NCBI GenBank assembly: GCA_949825025.1
Contig: OX463781.1
Span: 34,861,537 to 34,925,536 of the forward strand
From: Siphlonurus alternatus
Lineage: Eukaryota; Arthropoda; Insecta; Ephemeroptera; Siphlonuridae
Reading direction: 5' to 3'
DNA length: 64,000 bases
The notes beneath the pieces were generated by a model. It searched no databases, was not told the DNA's origin, and saw only the letters and a list, made by a program, of their open reading frames with translations. Shown in pieces: positions 1-36,718 of the stretch (positions are counted from its first letter, which is position 1; every line of letters starts with the position of its first letter). The position numbers were made by a program, and so were the translations under genes.

Positions 1-77
1 TATATAATTTTAATGCACTTTTTGAAAATAAAAAAGACAATTATGAATTATTTTGTACGACGACGACGTTTTCACAG

Positions 78-23368
<23,291 letters not shown>

Positions 23369-24074
23369 AAAACGTAACGGAGAAAAGACTATTAAAGAAG
23401 TATTATTAAAGTCCATTTGAAAAATTATCTAATTTGGATATATGCTATTTTTATTTTAAAAATTAACACATGAAATAATTTAAAACAAAAATCCATTGTA
23501 GGCACAATTCATGCATGAAGAAGATAACCAAGTTTCTCACTGTTAACCACGGTTAGTGTCATTATAAATCAATAAAACTAACCTTGGTTAATAGTAATAA
23601 ACCTGGTTATCTTTCTGGTTATATCCCTCATAAATTGTGCACTTTGAATTGTTTTTTTTTATCATACTTTACCTGTCTCTATAATATTTAATTTGACTTT
23701 GAGTATATATATTTAAAGTTGTTTAGCTTGTCGAGCATAATTTATAGTACAATAGAAATGTTAATTACCTAACAAGTCATTAATTTGGATGTTTTGTATG
23801 ACCTTAATGATAAATTCTACGACAATACCACAACTTTATTAAGGAAAGTTATAATCCTTCTGTACAGATCTACACAAAATGAATATTGCTTCCTTTAATT
23901 ATTACTTTTTTAATTATATTATTCTTTTAATTACGTTTTGTTTCCTTCGAATTTTCTAAAATGTCTTCAAAGCCATATTTATATGATGTACATACAAAAT
24001 TGCTTTGTTTTTAATTATAAAAAGTGGGATGAATTTATTGATTTATTGTATTCAAATATAATTATAACAATAAA
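23369..24074 (+). other. Probable 3' UTR and downstream of the aminopeptidase gene
   Basis: AT-rich non-coding sequence. A candidate poly(A) signal AATAAA lies at 24069-24074. The MITE at 23502-23640 would fall in the UTR if that signal is used. The true cleavage site cannot be fixed. Confidence 0.35.
23502..23640. repeat. MITE with GCACAATTCATG ends
   Basis: GCACAATTCATG pairs with CATAAATTGTGC. The interior has AAGATAACCAAGTTTCTCAC and a mirrored AAACCTGGTTATCTT. It shares its plan with the copies at 2736 and 30511. Confidence 0.65.
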
Positions 24075-24556
24075 ATAATATAATTTATATAAAAATACAT
24101 ACATAATTTTTATTCCAATTTCTAAAATGTCAAAAGCTGATCCTTTAATATTTAATTTCACTGTATACATAAAATATTTTTTTTTTTTTTTTAATTATAC
24201 ATTACAGCATGCAATGTTGATAGTATGTGAATATTAGTTAATTTCCAAAGCCATGCAATGGAATATTATTATAGACAAATAGACATTAATATTCTCCTTA
24301 CGAGACGCAAGGCACTTCGAATTCAGTGGTGGTACAGCTAAAGAGCGCCAATATAATTAAAGCTGTAGCCGCCATTATGCTACCCTCAAGCATTAGGCCA
24401 CCCATCTTACTTTAGGCTTCTGCTTGCACAAAAATTAAGCTACATTTAAATCAGCAGGCGCAATATCTGTTATATAAAATTACGGCCATGTACTGTATAT
24501 ATAATTATAGTTATATACGTATAGAACGTATTTTATAGCTGAAGCCATTTCTTCGT

Positions 24557-24688
24557 CTGAGAATAGAAGTGCCCTAAGCACCATCACGAGGTTTTGATGC
24601 AAATGTGAGCCTTATGCGACATATAGAATATTATAAGGCTCACATTTGCATCAAAACCTCGTGGTGCTTAGGGCACTTCCATTCTCAG
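24557..24688. repeat. 132-bp near-perfect hairpin
   Basis: CTGAGAATAGAAGTGCCCTA and ATGCAAATGTGAGCCTTA pair with TAAGGCTCACATTTGCAT and TAGGGCACTTCCATTCTCAG. The stem is about 58 bp with two mismatches seen, and the loop about 15 bp. Probably a young MITE. A small-RNA precursor is possible but unsupported. Confidence 0.75.
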
Positions 24689-26388
24689 GCGGCGATGTAT
24701 TCTCCTTTATTGCCCTATATTTTCTACGTTAAACATCAGAAGGGTTGTGTAAATCAACCTATTAGACTAATATGTATTACACGTAACTGGATAAGTTGTA
24801 TCATGATCATGTTCATCATATAAGTCTTTGCTTGTTTTTATGATCACGTGACCAGGTCACTAGGCCAAAGTCAGACGTGACCCAGGTCAGTGATGCGAAA
24901 TCGATTTTAAGAAGATGAAGGAAAACAATTTAATATGATAAAAATGAAAAATCCATCACTGTTGTTGTTCTCCTGTTACAGCTATAGTAAAGTATCTCAT
25001 GGCATATAACCTTGTTAGTAATTTTTAGGTCAAACATATTAGCATAAGATGACATATATGCATGAATAATGTTGTTTTATCTATATAGCAGATAGAGTAA
25101 TTTATTTAATAAAATGATGTTGAACAAACATTAGGTGATGTAGATAACGAGATTGAGAACAATGAGAACATAATTTAAGGAACAAAACGCAACAAAAATT
25201 TATCTTCAGTGAAACGACACTTTTACGACCTCAACTCAGTGTGTGAATATTGAAATTCTAAAACTTTATAGAGAAGCTGTACCACCAAAAATAATACATT
25301 CTTTGTGACATCTCAAACAGAAAAAAATTAAATACAAATAGGAATCGAAGCTATAGGAAAATTATACTTCCGTCTACTTCCGGAATAATAATGATATGCA
25401 CTCCTCGGCACAGCACGAAATTTCTCCATGTCTCATTTACTGATAATATATTTTTAATAAACAATAAAATGTAAAATTTCAAATTTAGGAAATATAAAAA
25501 GATCACCCCAAAAAGTTCACCATACCTTCATAAGCTACATGGCAACGCCCCCAAACAAAGCAGGGGTAAAGTTTGGATGTTCCAAAGTGTATACATAATG
25601 GATCCACCAATCTGCATTATGTCTATTATAATTGTGACAACCCAAAAAACTCAAGGTTAATGGAACTCGAGAACTCTACACAGCATTTTTTTTTATCACC
25701 ACCACAATTTTTCGTCGTCGATGTCAACTTACGCAGTTTGCTATAAGATGCGCTGCAAATTAGTCGACTGTCAACGAGATGATCGAGCGATTCGTATAGC
25801 CGTGACCTAGCAGATCTCGTGACCCATCAAGTCATGTCACGTGACAGAAAAATGTGTTGTGACAACAAGTATAATTGAGGAAAACTGATTACACAAACAA
25901 AGAGGTAAATATGAAGTAATTTAATTTAATCACATTCAAATAAAATTTACCTAAATCATTGCAAATCAATTTTCTAAAATGGTCAGAAACCAAAATACGA
26001 GTATAAAAATGATGTTGCACCTGTAACAATTTCAACATTAATCTTTGTACTAAATTAATTGTAGCATCATTTGGAGATATGATGGTTTAAAGGACAAAAC
26101 AAAACAAATAATTGAAAAATGTTAATTAGAACGTGTGAAAAATATAGAGCCCAGAAAATGGTTGCAATTAAATATTTAAATCGCAACTTTTCTGTCAATG
26201 ATGAACTAGAGTGTGAGTGTAGTATATATTGTATGTTAAAATTAATTTTATTTTTAAAATACATAATACTGGAAAAAGTAATGCAATAATATTATTAATC
26301 GCAATAAAAATGGTGAGATAGCGATTACTTGCTGCTGTGTCTCAACTCTGTAAATATTATTACAACAGTGGCTTGTAATTGTTTCAAT
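24689..26388. other. Intergenic, no gene seen
   Basis: AT-rich sequence without coding, repeat or RNA features I can support. Nuclear-receptor-like half-sites at 24848-24889 are listed as a finding. Confidence 0.6.
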
Positions 26389-26764
<376 letters not shown>

Positions 26765-29700
26765 TTATCATTCAATCTTCATCAAATATGAGACTGAATT
26801 TTATTTTGCAATAAAATATTATTTGGAGGAAGGAAATTTAATATGCAATTACCTCACAAATAATTTGTAATACGTATCAATTTCTAACTATATTAGTTAT
26901 GTACTCATAGAGCCATGGAGTCTGATGTCATAAGTCTTGAATAAAATAGAAAAAATAATTGGTCGTTATATTTTAAAAAAATATATAATAGAAAGATAGA
27001 ATATAAAAGGTATATTATAATTAATTAATGGATGGATAGTCTATAACTTTTTTCCCCCTTTTTTCATTGCATCAATGAATAGAAGATACTAAATTAAATT
27101 AATCTTATTTTTTTGTCAGTTTCTTTCCGGGAACTATCATATTACTTAAAAAAAAGTAGTTTATCCATTATAATATATTTTTAATAACAATTTTTTTTTT
27201 CCATTTTATTCAAGGTTTATGATATCAAATTCTATAGCTCTACTACATAACTAGTATAACTGGCATTTGAATCGTATTACAAACTTTTTATGAGGTATTA
27301 TATTCCCTTCCTCTGAATAGTAAAATTCAAGCTTTTAAAATTTCATGAAGACTGAAACGATAATTGAAACAATTACAAGGTTCTTTGCAAATAATATGTA
27401 CTTACAGAGTTGGGGCACAGCAGCACATCCATCATTTTTACTGCGACTTCTCTCTCTGTTATTTTAGGACAATCACTTTTTTATTTTTAGTTTAATTAAA
27501 ATTTAATTGACTCACAAATAATGTAAATGAGTAAATGACAGAATGTTACAATGCATTAAGTATTACATTATATATTTTATATAATGTAACATGAACATGC
27601 ATTTTGTTTAGTAGCCGCATAAATGAAAATTTTACAATTAAATACGTTTAAAAAAAATAAAACAAGCAAAACAATAATGCAAAACAGTCATCTGACCGCT
27701 AAAATTACATACTGCTAAATCCACTAGATTTCTTTCCGTAGGTAAGATAGATAATATAAAAAGAATGTAATATTTTCAGATACAAAAAAAAAGTTTTAAT
27801 TGAAAAATAAAAATAAATTACAACAATATTAAAAATATAATTCATAAATAAAAATTTAATATTTTATATAATATTACATAATCTTTAACAAAATGGAGCA
27901 TCAATGTAAGAAATATTAGTGCACATTCCTGTGCAAGTAACAACAGTGGCTCACGGTAGACCAAGTGAGCCAATCAGATTGATTCTATGCATGAAGGTCA
28001 TGACAGTGGGTGTCGCTGTGGTGGAACCTACCTGCTGCTCACCTCCTAGATTTTACTGCTCACCTGATACCGAAACGTCACGTCAGTGACGTAAGAACCC
28101 CGCTAATAGCATACAAGGCTACTAGGAGCGTATAAAGATATAGCAGGTGGCAATTTACCTTCTAGATATTTATGTTGTCCTAATACGAATCTACCGTCAT
28201 ATGGGATGAAATGTTGCCAATTTTAGCGTCAAAATCAGCTAATTTCACCACCTTCCAACATGCTTCGTACTATGAGAACATAAAATACAGCAGGTAAGGT
28301 GCATGGGCATGACAACCAATAAAAACAAAGGTCTTAAGCCACTCCCTTTAGCAGGTGTGACCTTTTAGTGCAGTCAAATTATTTTTCTATCCCCACCGGA
28401 AGTAGTCGTAAAAGTACAGTTCCTGTCAATCTGTTGTTCATTTTTCAATATTTTAACTCTTCAATGATCTAAATTTGCAAAGTTTCATAATTGAAATACG
28501 CATGTAACTTAACACTTCCAGTTGCATCCGGAGGAAGTACACAACATTAATTTACTGAAGCTAACTAGAATTTATTTGCGTCCATGATGTCAGTCAAACA
28601 AAAATGGCGGTGAAACGCCTGACACATATGCAACTTGTTGACCATCCGTGTTTTGTAAATTGACGCGGCACAGGATGAGAAGTTAATATTTTTTAAAAAT
28701 TATTAGTTTGTGTTTTTATAATGTTAAATATTTAAATAAATTCATAATTAGAACTCGTAGATACTTCTATCATGGCTTAGATTGTGGCTAAAAAGAGTCT
28801 TAATAAATATATTATTAAAGATAATTAAATCTTCTTAATACGCGCAATACCATTAATCGAAATTTTTAATTTAAATGTTTCGTGTTGTACTGTACATACA
28901 ATTACACAAGTATTTATTATCCAACCCCTTCGAGGTATTTACTAAAGAGAAGAAAATCTGGTGGAAAGTCTTCATATAAACAAATCTTGAACTTCCTTCG
29001 TTGTGTTGATAATATTTTATATAATGTAATTTTGATGATGTTATATATACTATAAAATGAGGTCTCAATATTTGATCAAATTAACTACCATCCCGAAATG
29101 TTCACAATATCTTTAATTTAATTTTCAACAATTAGGGGAGTTTCATTTATAAATTTATGTGAAACCTTCTTTCTTTTTTCTTTTTCTTTTGTATTATATA
29201 AATATACATTAGAAGATTTTATTGGCCTTGATAAAATAAAATATACAAGACTGCACGTATATACAGTATAATTATATTATATATATATACAAAAACTACA
29301 AAAAGCATTGAACTTAGCAATTAAATTATATTCTTTTGAAAAGAAACACATTTTTGAAGTGCTATATATTTTGTAAATAAACATAATATGGTAAAAGAAG
29401 TATATTATAAAAAGAAAAAATAATGTATAAGAAGAAATAACGAACTGTTTGTCCCTTTGTTCAATGAACTTTAACCTCCTCTTTTCTTCTGAAAAAAAAA
29501 ATGCGCAGTTGTTTTTAATAATGTAAAACTTACATTAATGAACAAAATTTACTAGATGGATTTAATTATAGATATAGATAACAGTTAATTTCATGCTTCA
29601 ATTAGAAAAGTAACAATAATTAATAAATATTTGTTGAAAATTTGAAAACAAATATCTGTCAATAAATTCAACTATATTTTTGTTCTTTGTTTTGTTTAAA

Positions 29701-30510
29701 AACACAAATAAGATTCTGTTTTAGAATTCTGTGTAAGTTTCATGATAAAATTAGGTCTTGAAGGGATGTTTTTTATATAAATTGAATCAACCAATAAGGT
29801 TAAATTTTACAACTTTGGTTAATCTGCATGTATATTAACAATGACCAATAAAAAAATGGCTTTTATACGTTAAGTATAGAACAAGTCATATATATATTAA
29901 AAAAAAATCGCAAACAAAAACATATGCAAATTAATAGTAACAGAACTTGCATTAACATTATTAAAAATTGGATAAGAATTGTGTTTGTTTGTTTTCAAAA
30001 TGACATATTGTTAATTATAAAATATTAAATTGGACGTACGTATGTCCAGATAGAAAAATCGAAAGACTGCTTATGTCCTTCAGTACCGAGATCGTAAAGA
30101 CTTGCAATGCATGTTCATTAAAAGCAAGTAACTTTGAAATTTTGATTGAAAATGCAAGCTTTTACTTGTTTTTAAAAATATAATGTCGGACATATGTACT
30201 CTTTTATAATCTTGCTATCAGTGGATATGCTACTTTTCAGGACATCGCTACCAAATGACATGTGCCCTCTTACGATCTCGCTACTACGATCACGTTCACA
30301 TGTTCATGGATGTCACGTGGATTGCAAGCACGCGTGACTACCACCACGCCACAAAACGATGTTTTGTAACAGAGGGTGGAGATAATGGGAATGACAGACA
30401 GTAGAGATACGTTTTCGCATCACATGTTGGCCAGGTAATCAATGCGTGTGATGGTGAGTTATGGCGATGCATATATAATATCATGAAAGTGTTTTAGTTG
30501 AGAAAAACAA
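26765..30510. other. Intergenic, no gene seen
   Basis: Mostly AT-rich. 27020-27190 may be a decayed core-hairpin MITE (ATGAATAGAAGATACTAAATT, CCGGGAACTAT). 27900-28660 is less AT-rich and holds ACGTCACGTCAGTGACGT (near 28075) but no open frame or repeat I can name. Confidence 0.55.
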
Positions 30511-30667
30511 TGGGTGCGATTCACGAAGCAGTTAGCCAGGTTTCTAACCACGTTTAGCTTAACAGGTTTATCTATACCTGTTTTACGTGTTAAACCACCT
30601 ATTAGTTAAACGTGGTTAAGCTAAACGTGGTTAGAAACCTGGCTAACTGCATCGTGAATTGCGCCCA
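30511..30667. repeat. 157-bp palindromic MITE, best copy of the ATTCACGAA-end family
   Basis: TGGGTGCGATTCACGA pairs with TCGTGAATTGCGCCCA. CAGTTAGCCAGGTTTCTAAC and ACGTTTAGCTTAAC are mirrored. If the ends are GGG...CCC the flanks are AAT on both sides, which would suit a 3-bp target duplication as in PIF/Harbinger elements. Confidence 0.8.
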
Positions 30668-30819
30668 ATGTAACCAAAATATATTATAAAAATCATAAAT
30701 ATAAGGTTCTTTGAGTGAGGCGCAGTGTATTAACTGGTTAGATAACTGACGTCAAGCAACGCAGTGTGCATGGTTAAGAAGTTGGATATGTGACTATTTT
30801 TGTTACCAACTTATGCTTT

Positions 30820-31200
30820 TTTTTATTATTATTATTTACAAAGATACACCCCTAAGAGGTTACAGCTCGCGGTGGAATAATAGGTAGGTGGACTATTACA
30901 CGTCCCAGCATTCGTTGAGGTGAGACTGAGAGAACCGTGGAAAACCTCAGTAAGGACGGACACCTCTACTTTTCATCAATGGACCGCGCGACCAAAGTGA
31001 TGTCCATGACCTGGGGAACCACACACAAGTGCATCCCTTCTCCCACCCAATGCTCTTTTTTACGGTGTGATTACTGATACCAGTGCACTTATACGGTTCA
31101 TCTTTAAAAAGATGAATATATACCGTCTATCCTGACTGACGTTTCCACGGTTTCCTAAGTCACATGATGGATTTATTTGGCACGAATAAACCCGCGAAAC
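30820..31200 (+). mobile_element. SINE/LINE-like fragment
   Basis: A GC-richer block with CCCCTAAGAGGTTACAGCTC, GAGAACCGTGGAAAACCTCA and, at 31127, CTATCCTGACTGACGTTTCC. The last motif recurs at 60463 as CTATCCTAACTGAAGTTTCC beside a tRNA-like head, so both may be copies of one retroposon family. No protein is seen. Confidence 0.4.
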
Positions 31201-33551
31201 GTACAAATTTCACATGGTTTCTATTCGGAGAATGATTCAGAGTAGAGATTTTGTATGGTTTAAAAAAAATCACACTAATTCAATAATTTTTATTATTTAA
31301 TATTTTTTTATATTAAAAATTATAAAGAAATACAAGCGAGTATGTTTACAATAAAGTCCAAAGTCACGATCGCCACGTAGACCGATCCACGATTTGCAAT
31401 TCCGTTTCTCAAAAACAAAGCGAAAAGAATTAGTTTTTTTTATCATATTTGGGGACACAAAAAACTTACAAATGAATACATTTTTACAGATGTATATTAT
31501 ATACTTAAAAAACAAAAATTTATTTTTTTAAGTGAAATTTAAATTATCATGAAAAATGAGGGAAAGAATATTATATGCATGGCACATTGAGTAATAGAGC
31601 AATATTGTCAATATAAAAATATTGATCAATATTCCACTTGGCTTATATACTTGTTCTCCTCAAAATTGAGATAATACAATCATGAATTAATTTCAAATTT
31701 AAAATTGACAAAAGAAAAATATGGAACAAAACGGCAAAAAACTCAATATTTTATAATATAAGTTAATAATAAATCTGTACGCATAAAAAATCAGTTCAAA
31801 AGCTTGTCATAGTTGTCATGTATAGTAACAATCCATTTACTAACCTTTTAATGCCTGGAGAATTTCATTACCCTAGTGCCCTATATAGTAAAGTTAAAAG
31901 GAATCAATAAAACATAAGCGATAACCAATGTTACAAACGACATACTTTTTTAAAACGTATAATAGGAAAATTCATTTAAGCACTAAAAAAATGCATTAAA
32001 AATATGTTTTTTAACCCTCTCCTTTTTAATTTAACATCATGTTTTTGAGTGCAAAAACAGAAATCACTACTAGTATGTATAACAGTTTGCAAATCTTGCC
32101 CCACTTCTGGGAAATCAGGTCACGGTTATACAACTCATCAACCTCCACAATGCTGCGACTGGCCTTACACACGACCCATCATTTCCCTGGAGTCCTACTG
32201 ATCTCCTATAGCTATATACTCCATATGGCAGGAAGCACTTGAAATCATGCAACAACATCATCTCAAAACATTTATTTATCTTCGTATAGCGATAAAATTT
32301 AACAAAACATACACACGCAAAATTGTTACTGTAAAAAACGTTAAGAAGATAAAAAAAAAAAAAAAAAAGAAACTTACGTTATTATTTTTTAAGCGTAAAT
32401 AATATATTGTTTTAACATTGAAAAGTGGGAAAAAATACCTAATTAAATACTATGCATTATTGCATATAAATTATGATAAATTGTAACTAAATTAACAGTA
32501 ATTTATAATTAATAATGTGAATAACGTCTATTTATAACACATAATAATTATATTGCGTACTGTAAATAGCTACGGTATTGAAAATCATGTTTGTATATTC
32601 TTATTAATTAATGTATTCAACTAATTTATACAGTTATATGTATATTAAATTTAATTGTTAATTTAATTTATGATTAAAAATAAATTTATATATTATATAT
32701 GCAATACTATAAAATTATTTCAATTTTTTAAAGTTAAATATTATTACACAAATAATTAATGTTAAAGTATGAATGTTCTTCAATAAAAATGTAGCATAGA
32801 TTTCTAACTAATTTAAAGAAAAAAAAAATATTTTCAACGTCTTTCCTTGTAAGTTCATAATTCATTTACATGACTGTATGGTGATGAGTTGATGACTGTA
32901 ATAATATTTAATCCCTTTGGCATAATTATTTTTCAGTATTTATGTCAAGAAGTAATACGATATTTTCTTCTTGTATTTTGTACCACGACAATCTTCTATA
33001 GGTCATATAATCGTACAAGTTTTTCAGTTTGTTGCGTCATAACTTTTGTCACGCAACTCGGGTAACATTATTTCTCCTTCAAGGCCTGACGATAAATTGA
33101 ATCAAGGCAATACATAGCCTCGTCGTTATAACTTATAATTTACCTAGTCGTTGTGCGGGGGTTCATGTTTACTCGTGTCCACCCCACTTCTACGTCTTGT
33201 TTACAGTTCAGACAGTCTCTCTTAAACTTTTAAAGGACGCAGGTTCATTGAACTTATGCATAGGAAATTTTAATACCAGATTTAATACCGGAATTAAAAA
33301 AAAAAAAATTCTACGCTAAAATATGTATTAAATTCGGTGTAAATAGTATCTGTACCACATTTATTATATCATCGTGGTATACATAGCAGCAAGAAATTGT
33401 TCCCGGGTAATGAGATCATAAATGGGTCACTTAAATTTTAATAAAAATTTAGAACTTACATTTTAATCAGTCAAAGGGGACACTTTTATTTTTAAGAACT
33501 CCGCTGCTAGCAAACTAGCATCTAAAATGCAGCAATATCGATGTTATATAT
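31201..33551. other. Intergenic, no gene seen
   Basis: AT-rich sequence with short A and T runs. Nothing recognised on either strand. Confidence 0.6.
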
Positions 33552-34036
33552 ATATATATCAGGGGCGGCTCGTGCCCCTTTTCCGTGGGGGTGCTGCCTG
33601 ACATGAGACCAGCAGAACACCATGGGGGGGTTTGGGGGGCGGAGCCCCCCAATGGCCCGCCGCAGGCGCAATTTTTTTAAGGACACGCCCCTTTTTTAGG
33701 GTAAAATTATGACAAAATCATATATTATAATAATGCTTTCAACAAAGAAGCAGAAATTATCTAAAAACAAAAAATGCATGCATTTTATTTATAATTTGTT
33801 ATGACATGCACTTATGCGAGCCCTTTTGAAATCGTGATTGAATGTTTCAAACTTAATATAATATCCAATATTTAATTATTTTTTTTTAATTCATAAGTCC
33901 TTTCACGTGGTAAGAAACATATTTAAAAATAAATATTGTTTTAAGCCTTTTTTTTTTTTAAATAATAGTGTCAATCAAACTGCATTGTTAATATGAAACC
34001 TGAATGTCTGGTATAATTTTTACGCAATGTATATAA

Positions 34037-34855
34037 TGAACATCAAATAAATCGATCATGGTATATACAATATGTACAAAATTAGGCGACAACCAGAATC
34101 TAATATAAATTTTTAAAGACAAAATTTAATAAAAAAATAAAAAATGAAATTTTTATAAGAAAAAATTGCATTATTAAACATTATTTCAATATTATTAGTA
34201 TTTATTTAATTGAGAAAAAAATAATCGTAATCCTGTTAAGGTAGGGATAACACGGATCAGCTGACCTATGCTAAAAAAATCTCAGTCATGAAAATTACGA
34301 AAAAAAAAAAAAAAAGTTCTCCTCTACATCGCCTATCAGTATAGCTAAATTATCAGGTATACAAAACTGAGCTAGTTTTCGAGTTATTAATTTTTAAAGT
34401 TGTTTTAATGTTGACTAATTTAACATGGAGATGGAGAAATGAAACTTCCATGCTAAATTAGTCAACATTAAAAATTAATAACTCGAAAACTAGCTCGAAT
34501 TTGTGTACCTGATATTTTAGCTATACTGATAGGGGATAATGTAGAGGAGAATATTTTATTATTATTTTTTTTTTCATAATTTTCATGAATGAGATTTTTT
34601 TAGCTTATTTTAGCATAGGTCAGCTGATCCGTGTTATCCCTACCTTAAGAAGATTACGATTATTTTTTTCTCAATTAAATAAATACTAATAATAATGAAA
34701 TAATGTTTAATAATATAATTTTTTCTTATAAAAATTTCATTTCTTATTTTTTTCTTAAATTTTGTCTTTAAAAATTTATATTAGATTCTGGTTGTCGCCT
34801 AATTTTGTACATATATTATTGTATATACCATGATCGATTTATTTGATGTTCATGC
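34037..34855. repeat. 0.8-kb near-perfect inverted repeat nested in the hAT-like element
   Basis: TGAACATCAAATAAATCGAT at left is mirrored by ATCGATTTATTTGATGTTCA at right. Pairing continues through ATTAGGCGACAACCAGAATC and TAGGGATAACACGGATCAGC to a centre near 34430 (CATGGAGATGGAGAAATG). It is a foldback MITE with arms of about 390 bp. Confidence 0.85.
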
Positions 34856-35286
34856 AGTTCTGATCACCCTATATTATAATTACGACACATCGGTATAATT
34901 GGCTTGAGCGCGCATATGAGAAACCTCTCGAGCGGTATAACAGATCAAAGATCCCAATTTTTTTATTATTGTTTTATTTTTTTTTTTTAGCCATGCAATA
35001 TTTCTTTGATTACTATCGCATATTTGCTGCTAAATAATGTACTGCCGGTACACGCAAACCCGGGAAAATAAGATATATATTTTTTTCTCATCCTGGAGTA
35101 GTTAACGTTTTCTTATATTTTGTATACTCGTACACTTTTACAACTTGTTTTTGTTTTATTGTTTTATTTTTATGTTTGAATTTTCACATTAATGGTATAA
35201 AATGCTGTAGTGAATAATTAATAAATAAATAGCTCCCATGTATATCGACTTGTTCCTGGTAAACTTATAATTTATAATAAAATACA

Positions 35287-35403
35287 TGGGCGCGATTCAC
35301 GAACGAATTAAGTTATCCAGATTTCTCACTTAATTAATTTGATCGACGTTTAGTGCCATTGAGTTAGACTGGCACTAACTGCGTGGTTAGTAAGAAACCT
35401 GTT
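35287..35403. repeat. Partial MITE of the ATTCACGAA-end family
   Basis: TGGGCGCGATTCACGAACGA at left, then ATCCAGATTTCTCAC mirrored by GTAAGAAACCTG. No right terminus is seen. Confidence 0.5.
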
Positions 35404-36040
35404 GTTGTCGTTGTTCGAACGTGAGATATCTCACGATTATTTACATGCATGCACCACTTAATTTTCAAAAGACAAGTGTTGGTTCTTTTGGGACAGTCAT
35501 ATTTTTATTAAAGTAAAATAAAAGTGCTGGTCTTCATTCCTCAGATGCTTCAATATATTTAGTCAATCTTTGTTAGTATATTCACTGATGAATGTAATTA
35601 AAATTTTGTTAATGATCTGCTCAATGAAACCATGTTACAGGAAATGTCTTCGAAGTGTTGTTTAAATTATTCCCGCATGTCAAATACCACAAGCTCATTG
35701 GTTCTGTTGAACCAATGAGCTTGCGGGTACTGCCGATCTCACAGTCCCCGATCGCTCCAAAATCACACGGCTTGAGTGGGAGTTGAAGAAGAGGAGAATG
35801 AGGGTGGGAACACTGCTTTGGGCTACTGCTAGTAGTGGCAGTACCTTCCGCTGGGCAGCGCTGAGGGAATAAATTTACGCGGCAGCGGCAAAAATTTCAT
35901 GATTTTAAATGTTAGAACTGATAAAAATTTGCTGGAAAGTTCAGAAAAATTATAGAATTATTTGATATTTCTAATTGTGTGTTTGTTCCCAAAATTTCTG
36001 GGGGGGCTGCAGTACCGCAGTACTATAGTACGAGCCGCCC

Positions 36041-36043
<3 letters not shown>

Positions 36044-36118
<75 letters not shown>
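36044..36118. repeat. (AT)n microsatellite at the hAT-like element's right end
   Basis: Pure dinucleotide tract, continuing the one before 33560. Confidence 0.95.
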
Positions 36119-36121
<3 letters not shown>

Positions 36122-36619
36122 TATTATCGTCTTCTATCATTCAGTCAAGTTAATGGAGCAGAATTTGCTACTACCACCAAGATCTGCACCGACGGCTGCT
36201 TCAGGAAGGCTCATATCACGCCCAGACCCTTCAGCGCTCACCGTCGCAACCCTCCTACTCACCAGGGCTTCGAAGCGAGCAGCCGTTAGGTTAGGGTTAA
36301 TTAACAATTAGCACATACCAAACCCAAGAATTAATATTGATAAATATTCTTTTATTTCCAGAGTTCAATCATTTTGCAATGAACTGTACAGTAAATACGA
36401 GCTTGACATTTTCCATCAATCTTCGCAAGAAATTGCAAGGATATGTAAATAACTCAAATGCATGTTTAATTATGTAATATAAATATAATGTATTATATGT
36501 TAACAAGATTTTAGCTATATAATAATTTTTGTACGTGTGTATTTTAACTAAGAATTTGTATGAACTATTGTATTCTTTATAATCGGATTACCTAACCTGT
36601 AGTCTGTTTTTTGAATAAA

Positions 36620-36624
36620 TATAA

Positions 36625-36715
<91 letters not shown>

Positions 36716-36718
36716 ATA
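36620..36718. repeat. (AAAT)n microsatellite
   Basis: About 25 AATA units, with no coding around it. Confidence 0.95.

Larger units (their letters stand above)
33560..36043. mobile_element. hAT-like non-autonomous element, 2.5 kb
   Basis: Perfect 13-bp terminal inverted repeats CAGGGGCGGCTCG (33560-33572) and CGAGCCGCCCCTG (36031-36043). Eight bases on each side are ATATATAT, which fits a hAT 8-bp target duplication but proves nothing inside (AT)n. Just inside the left end is GGGGGGCGGAGCCCCCC. No transposase frame is present. It carries a nested 0.8-kb hairpin (34037-34855), the start of an ATTCACGAA-family MITE (35287) and a 15-bp stem with a 4-nt loop at 35689-35724. Confidence 0.65.
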
